DNA of 64,000 nucleotides from Neckera pumila (GCA_963969595.1 OZ018412.1:27776339-27840338); one strand, 5' to 3'; shown: positions 1 through 12,474, counted from the stretch's first letter. Made by a program: numbers and translations. The notes: generated by a model not told the origin, from the sequence alone.

Positions 1-263
1 ATTTGCTTCGCTTTGAGCATTGATTCGAAGCTCCGATTTGCAGCAGCTGCTTCGGCGTTTGGATGGCAATGGAAGCGCAGCGGTTTAGGTTTAAGAGAAG
101 GAGAAAACAGACAGAGAATGGTGACATTGTAATGGGAGTAAGTCTGGGAGTGTAGTCGTTTGTTTCATACTCTGTCTATGGCGCTTGCGAAAACAGATGC
201 ATTATAATCCAGGGCGAGTGGTTTTTATTTTGCATCGAAAGGGTGGAAGCAGGGGAATTAGCC
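1..263 (+). other. 5' flank and leader of the NPG1-like gene
   Basis: No ORF or repeat is recognised here. The stretch directly precedes the ATG at 264, so it is taken as leader and proximal promoter, cut by the window edge. No convincing TATA box was seen. Confidence 0.4.
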
Positions 264-3200
264 ATGCTGTGCAAGTGTAGCAATCAGTTCAAGTTTGACG
301 AGAGTGAGACTGGTCCATCGCTGGCCCATGGTTCTCGTGAGCTCTCTGTGAAGCTGAGAGAAGGGGAGGCGAAGCTTCTGCAAGGGAGCATTCGTGAAGC
401 CGAAGTCTCGCTACGGGAAGCACTCTCCTTCAACAATGAGGTACACTCAAGTCCGTGTTGTTTATATGCTAGTCCGTGTTGTTTATATGCTAGTATTTGG
501 AAATTATGCATGCCCTCTGTTTTGCCTTCCTTTGGACATGGATTCCCCAGTCAGAATTGGAATTCAGTTCGTGTATGTCAACTGAGAATCATTCTGTAAT
601 CATCTCAGAAGAAACCTTTTTTGGTTTAGTCAGCTGAGCCAATGTCGAATAGGACTGTGCGGATGTTCAGTGTTAACAAGCTGATCTATTTTTGTTCCTC
701 TCATTTTTTGCTGTACTGTACTGTAAATAATGAGGGAGGCATTGGTTCTGACTGATTTCGTGGCATATGAAACAGGAAGCACGAGCATTGCTGGGTCGGC
801 TAGAGTACGAGAGGGGCAACTACGAAGCAGCCCTTCAAGTCTTGGAAGAGATCCGGGCACACACCGTTGCGTCCAGTTTGCGGGTTTTTATTGCAGATTT
901 CAAAATCCAGCAGCCTAAGAAAGGAAGGCAAAACAAAGATGGCAGTGCTGGTCAAAACGGTGTCCTTGGCACCTTCTTACATGGTGCTAGTTTGCTTCTG
1001 GAAGCACTGTACCTCAAAGTCAAGTGCCTGCAGGATCTTGACCGGCTTCCAGGTTCGTAGTTTCCTTCCTCTCAAGTCATTTGCAACTCGTGTTGGTTTT
1101 AGATCGTCTACCATTTGAACTCTCGTTAACTTTTGCATAGAATGTTTCAGAAATACTTGAGGTTGTGAAATGTAACTGTGCTTATTCATAGCAAATGTTA
1201 AACTCCCCCGTTTTGTAATTTTGGACTGGGTACCTAACATGAAAAACATGTAGAACCGTATCATAAGAAACGACATGGCAGGCCATTTTTGTCATATCCA
1301 ACATAACCTCAATGATTGAATCTTGTTTCAATCAAAAGTCTAAAAAGAAGGTCAGGACAATGAGATCTAACCATGCTCCCATCAGTATCCAATGCTTGGT
1401 TGCCACCTCTATAAAAATGGTTTCCATTCAGGTTCATAAGGTTGCTGTTTGCTCTTCCTGATTCCCATTCCAAAATGTGCCATTTTCTGATTCTCCTACC
1501 ATCCAAATGGATGAATGGTTAAAAACGGACTCCAAGCATTGAGGTTCATAAGGTTATAGTTTCCTCTCCCTGATTGTAAGGTTGTAGTTTGCTCTTCCTG
1601 CTTCTTAATGCAAAATGTGTGATTTTCTGGTTGCTCTCAACCAAAATGAATGAATGGTTCAAATGGTTGAGGTCACGGTTGTGGTATCCTCTACCTTCTT
1701 CTTGAAATGTCTTTGAAATGTGTCAGTTTAAGGTTCTCCAAAAGGATTAGAAGCTTGCGAATCCGAATTCTCACACCTGCTCTGTCCCCACCCCTGTGCA
1801 GATGCCACCCACGAGTGCACCCTCGTCCTGGACGCAATGGAGTCCGCCATCCCCGCCGGCTTGCCACCCGACTGGGGCCACACACGCCTCGCAGACATGC
1901 TCTCCCAATCCGTCACCCTCCTCCCACATCTTCTCTCCGTCACAGGCCACACAACCTCGGCCCTCCTCGCCTACCGCCGCGCCCTCCTCCGCTTCTCCTG
2001 GTGCCTTCCCTCCCCCACTCTCATCCACACCATGAAGTCCCTCGCAATCCTACTTCTCTACAGCGGCTCAGACGCGACCCTAGAACCAACCCTCCAAACC
2101 CTAAAATCTCCCACAGAGAACGCATTCACCCCCACCGAAGAAGCCATCCTCCTCCTGCTGCTCCTCCTCCGCACCATGACCCAAACCAAAGACCCTTCCT
2201 CCTTCGACCCCACCGTCTTCGACCACCTCACCTTCGCCTTCTCCACGAACTCCCAGCTCCTCTCTCTCGCCCACCACTACGAATCCCTCTTACCAGGCTC
2301 CATCCCCCGCCCCGACAGATGGTACAGCCTCGCGCTTTGCTACTCCCAGTCCCACCCCACGCGCGCCTTAAACCTTCTCCGCAAATCCTTGGTTCCCAAA
2401 GAACGCCCGAACGACATCCCGTCGCTTCTCCTGGCCTCCAAGCTCTGCGTCACGGATCCGTCTCTTTGTGGGGAGTCTCTCGGCTACGCGAAGCGTGCTG
2501 TGGCGAACACAGACACCGTGGGCTACGAAGCGCGTGCGCTTCACTTGCAAGGAGTAGCCCTCATCAGATTGCACACGAAGATGGTCCCCGAAGCCGTGGA
2601 GATTTTACAGGAAGCGGTGGAGTTGGATAAAGGGGATTGTGCCGTCGTGTTTGATTTGGGGCTGGCGTTGGCGGAGATGAAGAGGATGGGAGAGGCCCTG
2701 GAGTGTGCGAAGTGGTGTTTGGGGAGAGGGGTGCAGGGGGGGTTGCAGGGGCGGGTACAGGGGTGGCGAATGTTGGCGTTGGTGTTGAGTGCGCAGGAGA
2801 GGTGGGGGGAAGCGGATGGGGTGTTGGAAGTGGCGTTGGAGGAGGTGGGGGTATCGGTGGGGCAGAAGTGCCTGTTGTGGCGGACCCGGGCGAAAGTGCA
2901 GGTGGCGCTGGGGATGCCGTTGTTGGTGGTGCGGAGTTATCAGTTGGTGCTGGCGGGGTTGCGAGCGGAGCGGAAGGAGCGTGAACTCGGCGGGGGCGCG
3001 GCGGGGAAGGTGAGTCCGGCTGGTACTGATACTTCCAAAATTTCTTTCATAACATTCTTGAATGTTAAACCCTTAACCCTTGAACGTCGAGGCGGACGTT
3101 CTGCGTCCGATGAATGACAAGAGAATCTCCTGTGTAGGACAGAAATGCAACTATTCATCCTCCAAATTTTGTTGTGAAAAGGAAGGTCCTTTACAGTAGT

Positions 3201-5382
3201 TTGACTTCCAATGAATACTTCTTCATTTTTTTAAGCCAATTGTTCCCACGGTTTTGCAAAAGGGTGATTTCCATGGCCACCAGCCTGGCGTTTAAGGGTT
3301 AAGCTTAGTGCTCTGACATCCAAATTTTCTTTTTCATCACAAGACTTCTCGTTCATCCCAACTAATGGTTGACTTTTTTTAAAAGTATTTTTTGTATGTC
3401 TGATGAATTTGATGAATTTGATGAAATTGAGATAAAGAATATGTATTTATAAAGATATAAACAAAAATATGCAAAAAGTTAAGAAAAGATTTAGGTGCTA
3501 AGGGGTTAAGGCAAGGGTCCTTGGTTAATCTCTAAAAGACAAAGACAATGACCATGTAGTCAAACTTAAAAGTCCCTCATTTGCGTATCCACCATTTCTT
3601 TGCTGTCTAGTGAAATTTTTTGGTTTTGTTCTTTATAGATAAAATTACATGCATGTTGCATATTTTGGGTCACCATAAGGTAATGTCTATTGAAATGGGT
3701 ATCTCTAGTATGCAATTTTTTCCACAAGAACATTAAGTAAGATAACAACCTCTAAACGCGTCCAAATAAGCAATTGAACTTTGTTCTTATTAATATTAAA
3801 TTGATGAATTTTTGTTTGGATCTTGTTGGAAGCCAAGAGAGGAATCTTGATTTTTGGATGAATAAACTATAAATTTTCAAAGTGTTGGAAAAATTAGGTG
3901 AATCTAAAACCGCCCCTAGGCCCTCTTGTACAGTAGGAGTACATCACTACATTTTAGGCAAGAATGTTTAGGATTTGGTTCTAGAAAAGGGTCACATTTA
4001 AGTGTGATTACCTTATATCTATCAAATGGGTAGCTAGCTCTAGTATTTAGTGTATTTTGTGGCAGCCTCAAGTCCTTCCTTGTCACCATAACACTCGGGA
4101 ATATTGGAAGGAGGGATGTGTCTGCAGTATAGGCTAGAATCCGATAGATTGAGGTGCCAAATTTTGGCCAAAAATAGACTAACCATCACTAGAGTGATAT
4201 CTTTTGTTTCTCTTTCCACTCTTTCTACTAGGTTTGAAATGAATGAGCTTGAAGAGTCCGTCAAGAGTTTCAAAGCGCCTGTGTCACTTGTCTCATTGAG
4301 CACTCATAGAAAGATCATTCATAATCCTATTCAATTGAAGCTCTTTGATCTAACGAAAAGGATATTATTCTTGATGGAATACCACAACTAGACAATATTA
4401 TGTCCTCTAAGACTGTTGTTAATGTTTGTATGGTTTTCAAAAGGACAAAGTATGAGATATTGCCGTGCTCTTCGTAATTATCCAATATGTGGTTGCTGCC
4501 GCATCCGTTGAAATGGAAAACAATGAGGGTATGAATGGCATTGAGAATGGCATTGCAGGTGGGACATTTCAGTGTGGAGGAAGCCGAGGTGTGGCATGAT
4601 TTAGCCCGAGTGTACACACAGCTGAAGCAGTGGCAAGACGCGGAAACTTGCCTTGAGAAAGCTCGATTGTTGGACTCTTTCTCGGTCGCCACCTGGCACA
4701 ACAAGGGTGAGATCATCCTTACTCAAGTTGAAGTGGAAGTTGAAGAGAATTTGATAATAAACGGAAAGATATTCACTTCCAAACTTCATTTAAGTAAATG
4801 TAACAATAATTCGAGAGTAAGGTTTACCATAAATCAAGCACAACACATGTTGAAAAGAATACAATGAACACACAAAATGATGGATTCACACAATAACACC
4901 TATTCAATGATTTTCTTTCAATTGATTCTCCTACAAATGATTTATCATGTCTTCCTTCCTCATTCATGCTCATATTTAGGTGTTCACATTGAGGCAAGGT
5001 CAATAATGGGTATTCTTGTGGATACATGTTTGTTTGGGTTGCAGGATTGCTACACGAAGAGCGGGGTCACCTCCAAGAGGCCATGGTGTGTTACAACAAT
5101 GCCATTGCATTAGACGCGACCTACGTCGACAGCAAGGTCAAGCTGGGTGCTCTTCTGTGGAGAATGAATGGCTCATCGGCCATCCCCATGGCCAAAAGCT
5201 ACCTAGCGGAAGCGCTCGCGGCCGAGCCCTCTCACGCGGAGGCCTGGTACCACATGGGAATGTTGCACAAGGCCGACGGTCAGAAGCGTGAAGCTGCCAA
5301 GAGCTTCCACGCTGCAGTGGTGCAGGAGCAGTCCTCCCCGGTTGAGAAGTACTCTTCCATCACCCCAGCCTTGTTGTGGTAA
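264..5382 (+). CDS. NPG1-like: NPG1-like TPR protein (No Pollen Germination related), five exons
   Basis: Plant tetratricopeptide-repeat protein of the NPG1/NPGR family, known as calmodulin-binding proteins that form a plasma-membrane scaffold with the PI4-kinase alpha complex. Exons: 264-440, 776-1052, 1802-3009, 4559-4706, 5045-5382. All introns are GT-AG, the phases agree, and the product is 715 aa, close to the ~700-740 aa of the family. Seen in sequence: N-terminal MLCKCSNQFKF, then EARALLGRLEYERGNYEAAL (exon 2), AYRRALL and the NLLRKSL region (exon 3), EVWHDLARVYTQL at about residues 564-576, and the closing AWYHMGMLHKADGQ. These match remembered NPG1 landmarks in order. The ATG at 264 is chosen because the family begins MLC.C; the in-frame GTG upstream is not needed. 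Intron 3 (1.55 kb) carries a TTAA-flanked repeat. Exon 3 has a striking base-composition switch. The exact paralogue (NPG1, NPGR1 or NPGR2) is undetermined. Confidence 0.9.
3077..3298. mobile_element. TTAA-flanked family A short element, copy 1, in NPG intron 3
   Basis: 222 bp between TTAA at 3073-3076 and TTAA at 3299-3302. It starts CCCTTGAACGTC and its far end read in reverse is CCCTTAAACGCC, a short terminal inverted repeat beginning CCC. Related copies lie at 18320, 34892 and 54396; all share a GACAGAAGTGCAACTATTCATC-like core and a GGGATGATTTCCACGGTCACC-like 3' part. It has no coding capacity and lies wholly within an intron. Confidence 0.7.
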
Positions 5383-7523
5383 CGGTCACAGATTGCTGGG
5401 CATATACTGTAGATAGTCGAATGCCTCCGAGGTTTTATGGGCATCGAGCCCCAAGTGCAGGTACCCGGAAACCTAGAAACACCCAACCACAACTGGGATT
5501 CTACGGCACAAAACCTGGCAAATTCTTTGACTCCTACACATTTTCTGTTCCCTGTCGTGCTCGGATTAACAACAGTGCATTCCACACAAGGTACAATCGA
5601 CCAAGTTTTCGGCGCATGCATTCCACTGTCGTGCAGCCTGTCATTACTGGTAGAGTTGGCCACTCCATTGAATGGCTTCAGGCAATTATGCACAATGGTG
5701 TAAGGCGAAGTCTCAGCTTTCTTACAGTCGTAGAGCCATGAGAGGAAATGACGTACTAGTCATACATATGAAACCCCAGGGAAATCACACGGCTTGGTTT
5801 ACGTCGGTTTCAACTGCACATGGAGGCTTGATATGCTCCAGCATGCATTTCATCACTCCTGGTGTGAGTGAAGGTATTCTGCCAACCGTTACTCTAGTGC
5901 AAGTTTTGAAGTTCCGTTTCTAGTTGAACCTTTCTGTGAAGTATACAGCATATGGGGCTGCATTGCGGTTCAGGATGCCAAACTTCTTGATCAATGAGGG
6001 CAACTCATTGCACATGAATGTAGGGCTGATGATCAAGTGAGGCTTCGGGAGTAGAAATTATTGCTTAGCTGAAACCTTGCCTGGTAGCACTTAATTCATC
6101 CTCGAAGGAAAAATATGCAATTCAGCCTTCTGCAGAATGCTCATCCACTTGAAGACAACAGCCATGGAAATTCTGTGTACGAAAGCGCTACTCTTGGGCG
6201 CTGGGGCTCTGCTTGTTGAGCACTTGAAAAGCCTGCCAAGTCTCTTCATGAAAATGAAAGCAAGGAACTGAATGTCAACTGTAGCACAGCAGGTGTGCAA
6301 AATGTGTAGGACTGTTTCGAGTTCTGGAACGCTGTGCTAACACTCGTCTCAATAGAGCGAGCCGTGTCGTTTTTCATTCTGGAGATCCGGACCTGTGGTG
6401 CTTCTCACTGAAAAGAAAATTATCTAATGTTAGTAGCCAAGTTGGCCCCACGTTTTGTAGTTTGTGACTTTTTTCATTCCCTCCAAGTTTTTTCGCTCTT
6501 TTAGGGAATGTTTAATGCTTGATTATGTGAGCAAATTGTGTAATCGAGCAAGGGACCCTAATTGCAATGCAAAATTTGTCTGGGAAACGGATGGGACATT
6601 TTCCATCAATAGTTTACATTGCACATAAAAGTGAATGAAAATGTACTTGTTGTAAGAATAAGTTGGGTTGAATCTTTTTCAAGCTTGTCTAACTTCTTCC
6701 TATTAGTGAAGTTTGTGTGTAACACCTTGTGACATTAGAGGATAAATGAGGTCTCCCCAATGTTATTTATATTATCTATATGCTTGTTTAGTGAAGAAAA
6801 ATCCAAAATTGCTAGTATTCCAAAATTTAACATGTTTATCGAAAATCTTAGACAATAGGTATATATTTATTCAAAAGTAGTGCATTGCCTCAATGTTTGA
6901 TCATTTGGTGGTTCTAGATTATCCATTGACAGATGAATATCTATCCAAAAAATTAGCTTCAAATTCCTATTTTTGAGTTTAAAATAGTACTACTAACATC
7001 CAAACTTTATTGAAATAGTAATTTCATTGAGAACCTTTTACAAAAAAATGAATTATATATGAAAAATATGGAAAAATATTTGAGGTGTAGAATAATTCTA
7101 TGTTCCTTATAAATCTTTGGTTCATTGGATGTATTAAAGAATATTTGTAGCCAAAATTCACCTTTTACCATAGAATTTTTTTAATGTTTCTTGCAAGAAC
7201 TTCTCTTAATAGCATATAGAAAGATATATTTTACTGATAGAATAGCCATCATTTTATCTGGCACCAAGTCCTTTGTATGTAACTATATAAGTAAATTCAG
7301 TTTAAGTTGTGACTGAGATGTCAATAAAGAGGCTCTAGAACTTAATTCTCATATTAAGCTGCAAAACTATTTTTATATTTATAGGATAAAATTGCATGAC
7401 AAATTCATTAGTGGTGAGACCTCTCCATGTATAGTCAAAATCTCTGACGTGCTTTATGAGAACATATTATTTCATTGTCAAGAAAGTAGGTTGGAATTTG
7501 TTATCAAGAACAGATTAGACGTG
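5383..7523. other. 3' flank of the NPG1-like gene, then AT-rich DNA
   Basis: Short ORFs just after the stop overlap each other on both strands and match nothing known, so this is taken as 3' UTR and downstream DNA. From about 6.6 kb the sequence becomes AT-rich with no gene or clear repeat boundary recognised. Confidence 0.4.
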
Positions 7524-8618
7524 TACCGTAGGTGTAGGGCAGCTTCGCCCACTGCCAAGGCGAATAATTAATTAATTTGAAAATTTAATGTTTGCCATCT
7601 CAAAAAGAAGTTTTTAGAAATTCAACTTTTTGGATAATTAAATAATTGTAATTTTGCCTTTCATCCAGCTTTTAACCTAGGTTTTTCTACCCTAACACAA
7701 TTCTTGCCCTCATGCATGAATCTCTTGCACAACTTCTAAAGTCACTTACAGTGTGTAAGGAATTGAGAATATAAGTTCTTTATACAAGTAGGATGGTAGG
7801 AGGTATAGCAACCCATGTGGGATATGTAATTAGGATTAGTAAGAGCTCAACCACTCATAGTCAAGTGAAAAGTAGGAATTATGTTCAAAGTGGAATTTCA
7901 GACTTCATTTGGCATAGTAGAATAAATTTTTTCAAAAAATTTTGAACTAATTTAATGTGAAAAATAAAGCCTAATTTCATCTCCAAAAATCCGTTTGAAA
8001 TTTCAAACCTCCAATCAAAAGTTATGGACAAAATTCATGGAGGGGTTGATAAGGGCATTTTCTTTGACATTTTCAAACACCCTCTCTGAATTTGCCAATA
8101 ACTTTTGACTGGAGGCTCAAAATTACAAAAGGATTTTTGGAGATCAAAATTATCTTGATTTAGCAACTTTTATTAGTTCAAAGATTTTTGAAAAAAAATA
8201 TTCTACTATGCCTAAATGGGGTTTGATGTTCTACATTGAACACAATTCTTGCATTTTGACAATGAGTAGTCAAACACTCATCTTCAATTTGTCCCATATC
8301 TTTTGAGGATTCATAATAGACAATGGATTTCATTATAAAAATAACTTCTCCACCCTTCATTCTTATAGACTACCATTGAGGTAATTCTTTCACATCAGTG
8401 TCATCAAAAAAGTTCTTGATGGTAAATGGCACATAGACTTTGTATGCACTTTGAAGTCTAAATTTATTTAATTTTTTGCTCATGTAATTTCTAAATATTT
8501 TGCCATTTCTTTCATTTAATTTTATTATTTTTCGCCAATTGTTCAACATAATTTCCGAAATATTTCGCCATAATTTTTTCAAATTATTTTTAGGCGAAGC
8601 TGCCCTACACCTACGGTA
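7524..8618. mobile_element. MITE-like element with perfect 26-bp terminal inverted repeats
   Basis: The first 26 bases (7524-7549, beginning TACCGTAGGTGTAGG) are the exact reverse complement of the last 26 (8593-8618). The outermost TA on each side could be a TA target duplication, as in Tc1/mariner elements, or part of the repeat. The interior has no transposase ORF. Its right part repeats a GGCGAAA/TTTCGCC motif, and its middle holds a diverged foldback (about 7800-8290). Identical ends in otherwise decayed DNA suggest relatively recent activity. The superfamily is not determined. Confidence 0.75.
7800..8290. repeat. Diverged foldback repeat, relative of the 13.4-kb foldback
   Basis: The left half (containing TGGCATAGTAGAATAAA and CTCCAAAAATCC) recurs in reverse complement in the right half (GGATTTTTGGAG, ATTCTACTATGCC). 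The same words occur in the much better preserved inverted repeat at 13374-14016, so both belong to one family. It sits inside the TIR-bounded element 7524-8618. Boundaries are approximate. Confidence 0.65.
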
Positions 8619-9494
8619 GCAACAATTTATTCTTACATTGGATTTGGACCATTGGATGAAAATCAAAATGTAGTGAGAATTTTCTTAGATTATCTTTCAG
8701 TGAGAGAAAATGGCAAAAGTTAATCAAAACAATGGGAAAAAATACTAAAAAGATAATTATGACTTCAACAAAAGCATCTTAAGCTTAGATAGAAAGAAAA
8801 ATTTCATTATTGTCTAAAAAAATAAAAAAGTGACAAAAAGAGGATATCCACATATATTCATTGTCCTCGAAATAAAGGACAATATAAGACTTTTTGTCAT
8901 CTTCTTCTTAGATTCACGTTCTATTCTACCTAATAACTAGGGCAATGATCGTACAAGAAGGTCTAATTCAATATTTAGGTGCTGAAATTGTATTTCCATG
9001 TCAAATTTTCAAGAATTCACGTCACCTCTCACCATTCACAAGATGACATGTGACACTTTTTTACAAAAATGAATTAATTCATATATGCCAAATGTGACCT
9101 TCATGTACAAGGGTATTTAATAAAAAGTTGCCAACAATTTTGTACTAATATCCATGAAGATCTTTACGTATCAGGTTTTCTATCATTGTATATGATTTTG
9201 ACCATAGCTCCTGAGTGTACAATGGTGCAGCTCGTAATAAAAGTACGTCGTAGGGAGCCATTCACTCATGAACTAAAATGACATACTTTGCTCATAATAA
9301 AACCAGTTGGCCATATTCGAGTATGGCAGTAAATTTTGTTTGTATGGTGGTACATATGTATTGATATCTGCACTCCAGATAATCATTGAACTTTGACATG
9401 TCCGAGTGGGACTAAACTTCTTGCATTTTTAGATTTGTAGATATTAGAATTTAAGTATTTTTTATTTTCTTAACAAATAGAGCAAACAATTGCA
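8619..9494. other. AT-rich intergenic DNA
   Basis: Nothing recognisable: no long ORF, no tRNA-like fold noticed, no clear terminal repeats. Confidence 0.4.
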
Positions 9495-9897
9495 TTAAAA
9501 AAACACCAGAATATAAAACAGCCAAGCTACAAAGGCTGGTCCATGAAGAGATAAGAGCAAAACAGAAAAGGAAAAGCAAAAGAGAAGTGAGCTAAGAGAA
9601 AAGGCAAGAGGGGGACCCCTCTTGTTCCAACTAATGCAAGCACCATTCTTCCTAGCCAGAACCGGGGATTTAAGCCAAATGCGGTCAAATTTGGCCCAGA
9701 TATTTGCCGCAACTTGTGGTTGTTGGCAAGCCCTAAGTTGAACCTTCAATTGGGCAGTACAACTTGAGTCAAGGAGAGCATTCCAAATTGTTGTATGTGT
9801 GAAGTCCAATGGCCAACGATTTAGTGCAAAAACCTTGCTATTCCGGGAGATCCAAATGATCCATAGTGAAGAGCATCGAAGCAAAGACCAAATGATT
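9495..9897 (-). pseudogene. LINE (non-LTR retrotransposon) ORF2 C-terminal remnant
   Basis: The minus-strand reading frame contains SLLRCSSLWIIWISRNSKVF followed by a hydrophobic tail ending FVAWLFYILVFF and a stop. This resembles the end of plant LINE ORF2 after the zinc-binding reverse-transcriptase tail, with the pattern W..W..RN...F. Only about 130 codons survive: the upstream (5') part is missing, and the fragment stops where the TTAA-flanked element 9902-10835 begins. T-rich DNA follows the stop on the minus strand. Assignment rests on pattern memory; a chance open frame is possible. Confidence 0.5.
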
Positions 9898-9901
9898 TTA
9901 A

Positions 9902-10835
9902 CCCCTAAAGGACCAAACACCATTTTTTGGCAACATAGCAATTTTGGACAGCTCACTACGAATGGAAAATTTAATTTTTTTCTTTGAAATTTTCACACAA
10001 GATGTGCCCAAGGAGTAGCTTCAAGGCCCAACAATTTTCATAACTTTTGACTTTAAGGGTAAAAAGTTATTGCATGATATGTAATTTTTTGTGTTCGGCA
10101 GGCAGCCCGGGCAGCTGAAAAAATTTCTTTAAAAAATACTTTTTTGAAAAATTAAAATTTGAAATTGGTTTTATAGATTTATATATACTTGGAAAGCTTT
10201 GAATCATTCCATTTGGATTAATGAGTCAAAAGTTATGAGGAATTTTAGTTTGAGGGTAGTTATGGAATCTCTACTCTAAAATAAACTTTGAAGTCCTTTA
10301 CCTACCTCAATTTTCAATATTTTCCAATGAAAAAAAATCATAGGATATATATTGTTTATTAAAATATTACAACCGTTGGGATTGGCATTTTTCAATTCCA
10401 TAATTAAATTCTTAACAATTTAGTATTTTGAGTCATTCTCTACCTCTTCCTACTTACTATTTTTTTCCTATATGTTGTACAATTCCAAATGATCTGAAAA
10501 TTTTCAAGCATATAGCCAACTTGCCTTGAAGAATGAATTCAAAGAGTAACCACCATTCTGGACATTTTTCATACAAATGTGACCTTGTGAAGGGCAGCTG
10601 CCCGGATTTTTGCAGTGATTAAAAAAGGATTTTTGTCAATTCAAACGCTTTTATCTTGCAATCTACATGGTGGGAAATTCTGAAATTTTTTCCCCATCTT
10701 TTTAAACTAGTGTAATACAAGATCCTACGGTTGCATGTATTCAAAAATGTTTTTTTTTCTAAAATTTGATACTTGTATTAGAAATGGCAGTTTTGGAGCG
10801 GTTTTGGTGAAAACATAGTCAAAAACCTTTAGGGG
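9902..10835. mobile_element. TTAA-flanked family B element, subfamily alpha, copy 1
   Basis: 934 bp between TTAA (9898-9901) and TTAA (10836-10839). Ends are CCCCTAAAGGACC and CCTTTAGGGG, which are inverted. Internal words are shared in the same order with the element at 24073-25021 (GAAATTGGTTTTATAGATTT, GAGTCAAAAGTTATGAGG, TGGCCAACTT, GCAGCTGCCC). There is no long ORF. Adjacent LINE sequence ends exactly at the left TTAA. Confidence 0.75.
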
Positions 10836-11122
10836 TTAAAATCTTGGAATCATCTTGGAATCAAAGAGCCAAATATGCAATGGAAAAAAATCTAATCTAT
10901 CATAGGGACCAATGATAGGTTGCACCCCTCTAAGGTGATAAAGTATAGATTAGGCATAATCCCACACTTCTAGGGCACATCGAGACATGCATAAAATCTA
11001 TAGAATGGAGTTTCTTCAGCAGCTCATTGGCAACAGTTGCAAGTTTGGGTCAATGCTTGGGTCAATCCTGGCTCTCTATGAATGAATTGCAACTGCATTA
11101 TGCCATATTGACCACATATTAA

Positions 11123-11966
11123 CCCCTAAAAGCCCAAGTGTCCCTGTGGGGGTCATTTGGTACTTCGGGCAAGCTCATGTGACCTCAAATTTTCACATGA
11201 TTTTTTGAAACTTTTTTGGGAGATAGGAAATCTCATTAACTTTGCGGGAAGATAAATTTCATTAAATTTCGACTTACCCTCCAAAAGTTGTGATGGATTG
11301 AATAAAAATTTCAGTTTAGGAATTTGTTGCCCCTACCTTTGACTCCCAGGGGGCAGCAGAGGTGGCAAGAGAGGCTATTGTTTTGCCTATTGGGAGGTCA
11401 CATTAGGCTTTAGGAGCTTGTAGATGTTAGAAATTTTGACATTTTTCCAATTTTTTTTTCCTACTTCTGAAGTACAAGTGCATCTTTCAATCCACCATTC
11501 AAATTTTCTAGATCAAAAAATGTGTGATGGAAAAAATTATTTGAAAATGGCCTAGTGTATTGTCATTTCATGGGACATAGTGGCAAATTTTAATTTTTTT
11601 GAATTTTGGGATTGTCTTGGATTGCCTTGAAAATTGGCATGCACATGCCTAATATGTTTCCCCATAAGAAAAAGTTTTAAATTGGAGGTCTGTAGTGGAA
11701 AAAAATTCAGCAAATGGCGGTCAAAGGCATCTGAAATTTTCAGGCACAGTGGAAAAAAAAAAAAAAAAGACTTTGAATGCAAATATCTTGCAATTTGTAT
11801 GGTCAAACCTCACAAAATTTTTACCACATATTCTCACACAAGTTAACTACAAAATCCTATGGTTACATTCCCGAAAAATCATTTTTTCAAACTTTTTTGA
11901 TGAATGCTCTAGAAATGACAGTTTTGGGTGTTTTTTGAGGTAGAAAAGGCCTTGGGCTCTTAGGGG
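11123..11966. mobile_element. TTAA-flanked family B element, subfamily beta, copy 1
   Basis: 844 bp between TTAA 11119-11122 and 11967-11970. It begins CCCCTAAAAGCCCAAG and ends CTTGGGCTCTTAGGGG. It has the same orientation as the element at 22722, and shares GATTTTTTGAAACTTTTTTG near the left end and a GGCAGTTTTGGGTGTTTTTT-like stretch near the right end. No coding capacity. Confidence 0.7.
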
Positions 11967-12189
11967 TTAATTGATTTTTAGACCTTTGACTTGAATGAAT
12001 GTAGTGCTACTTAGGAACCCTAAACTTCATATTGTAAAATAGATCAGAAAACAATTATCCTCTGTCAATAAATTGCATCAAAGTTTACAAAAAAAGGGTA
12101 TGGAATTCAACTATATTTACAAGGATACCCAACTAGATATAGAAGGGTACCTAATTGGATTTTTGATGTCATATAAGCAAACGCCAATT

Positions 12190-12440
12190 TAGAAATTTAG
12201 GATGGGCACCCACAAATGTGCCACTGATCCCAAAACTGCCATCACTACTCTATATACATCTCCGAAATCAATATGTATCTGCATGGAAGAAATGGGTTTC
12301 AGAACATCTACCAAAAAAAACTTTGACCCTTCATAAGTTTTGCATATGGTATCGAAATCATGTCACATTCTTTGGGTGTAGAACCTCCCTTCCTTTGTCA
12401 ATAAAGAAATATGAAAATTTGATCAGTCTAATAATAAGGT
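12190..12440. repeat. Family D repeat, copy 1
   Basis: Contains AAACTGCCATCACTACTCTATATACATCTCCGAAAT-type sequence and a CAAAAAAAACTTTG block that recur, same order and spacing, at 20540-20815, and inverted at 25382-25680. The left end GGATGGGCACCCAC is a degraded form of the GGTGGGTGCACCCC end seen in copy 2. Ends are approximate. Confidence 0.55.
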
Positions 12441-12474
12441 AGCAATACCAATAATATTTACCTTCCTTCTAAGG

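Noticed and set aside
1707..2630. 307-codon Pro/Arg/His-rich frame overlapping NPG exon 3
   Set aside because: Alternative frame of a C-rich coding stretch; the called frame has conserved TPR sequence and phase-matched junctions.
5280..5741. ORFs of 121 and 137 codons around the NPG stop codon
   Set aside because: They overlap the last exon and 3' UTR on both strands without recognisable motifs.
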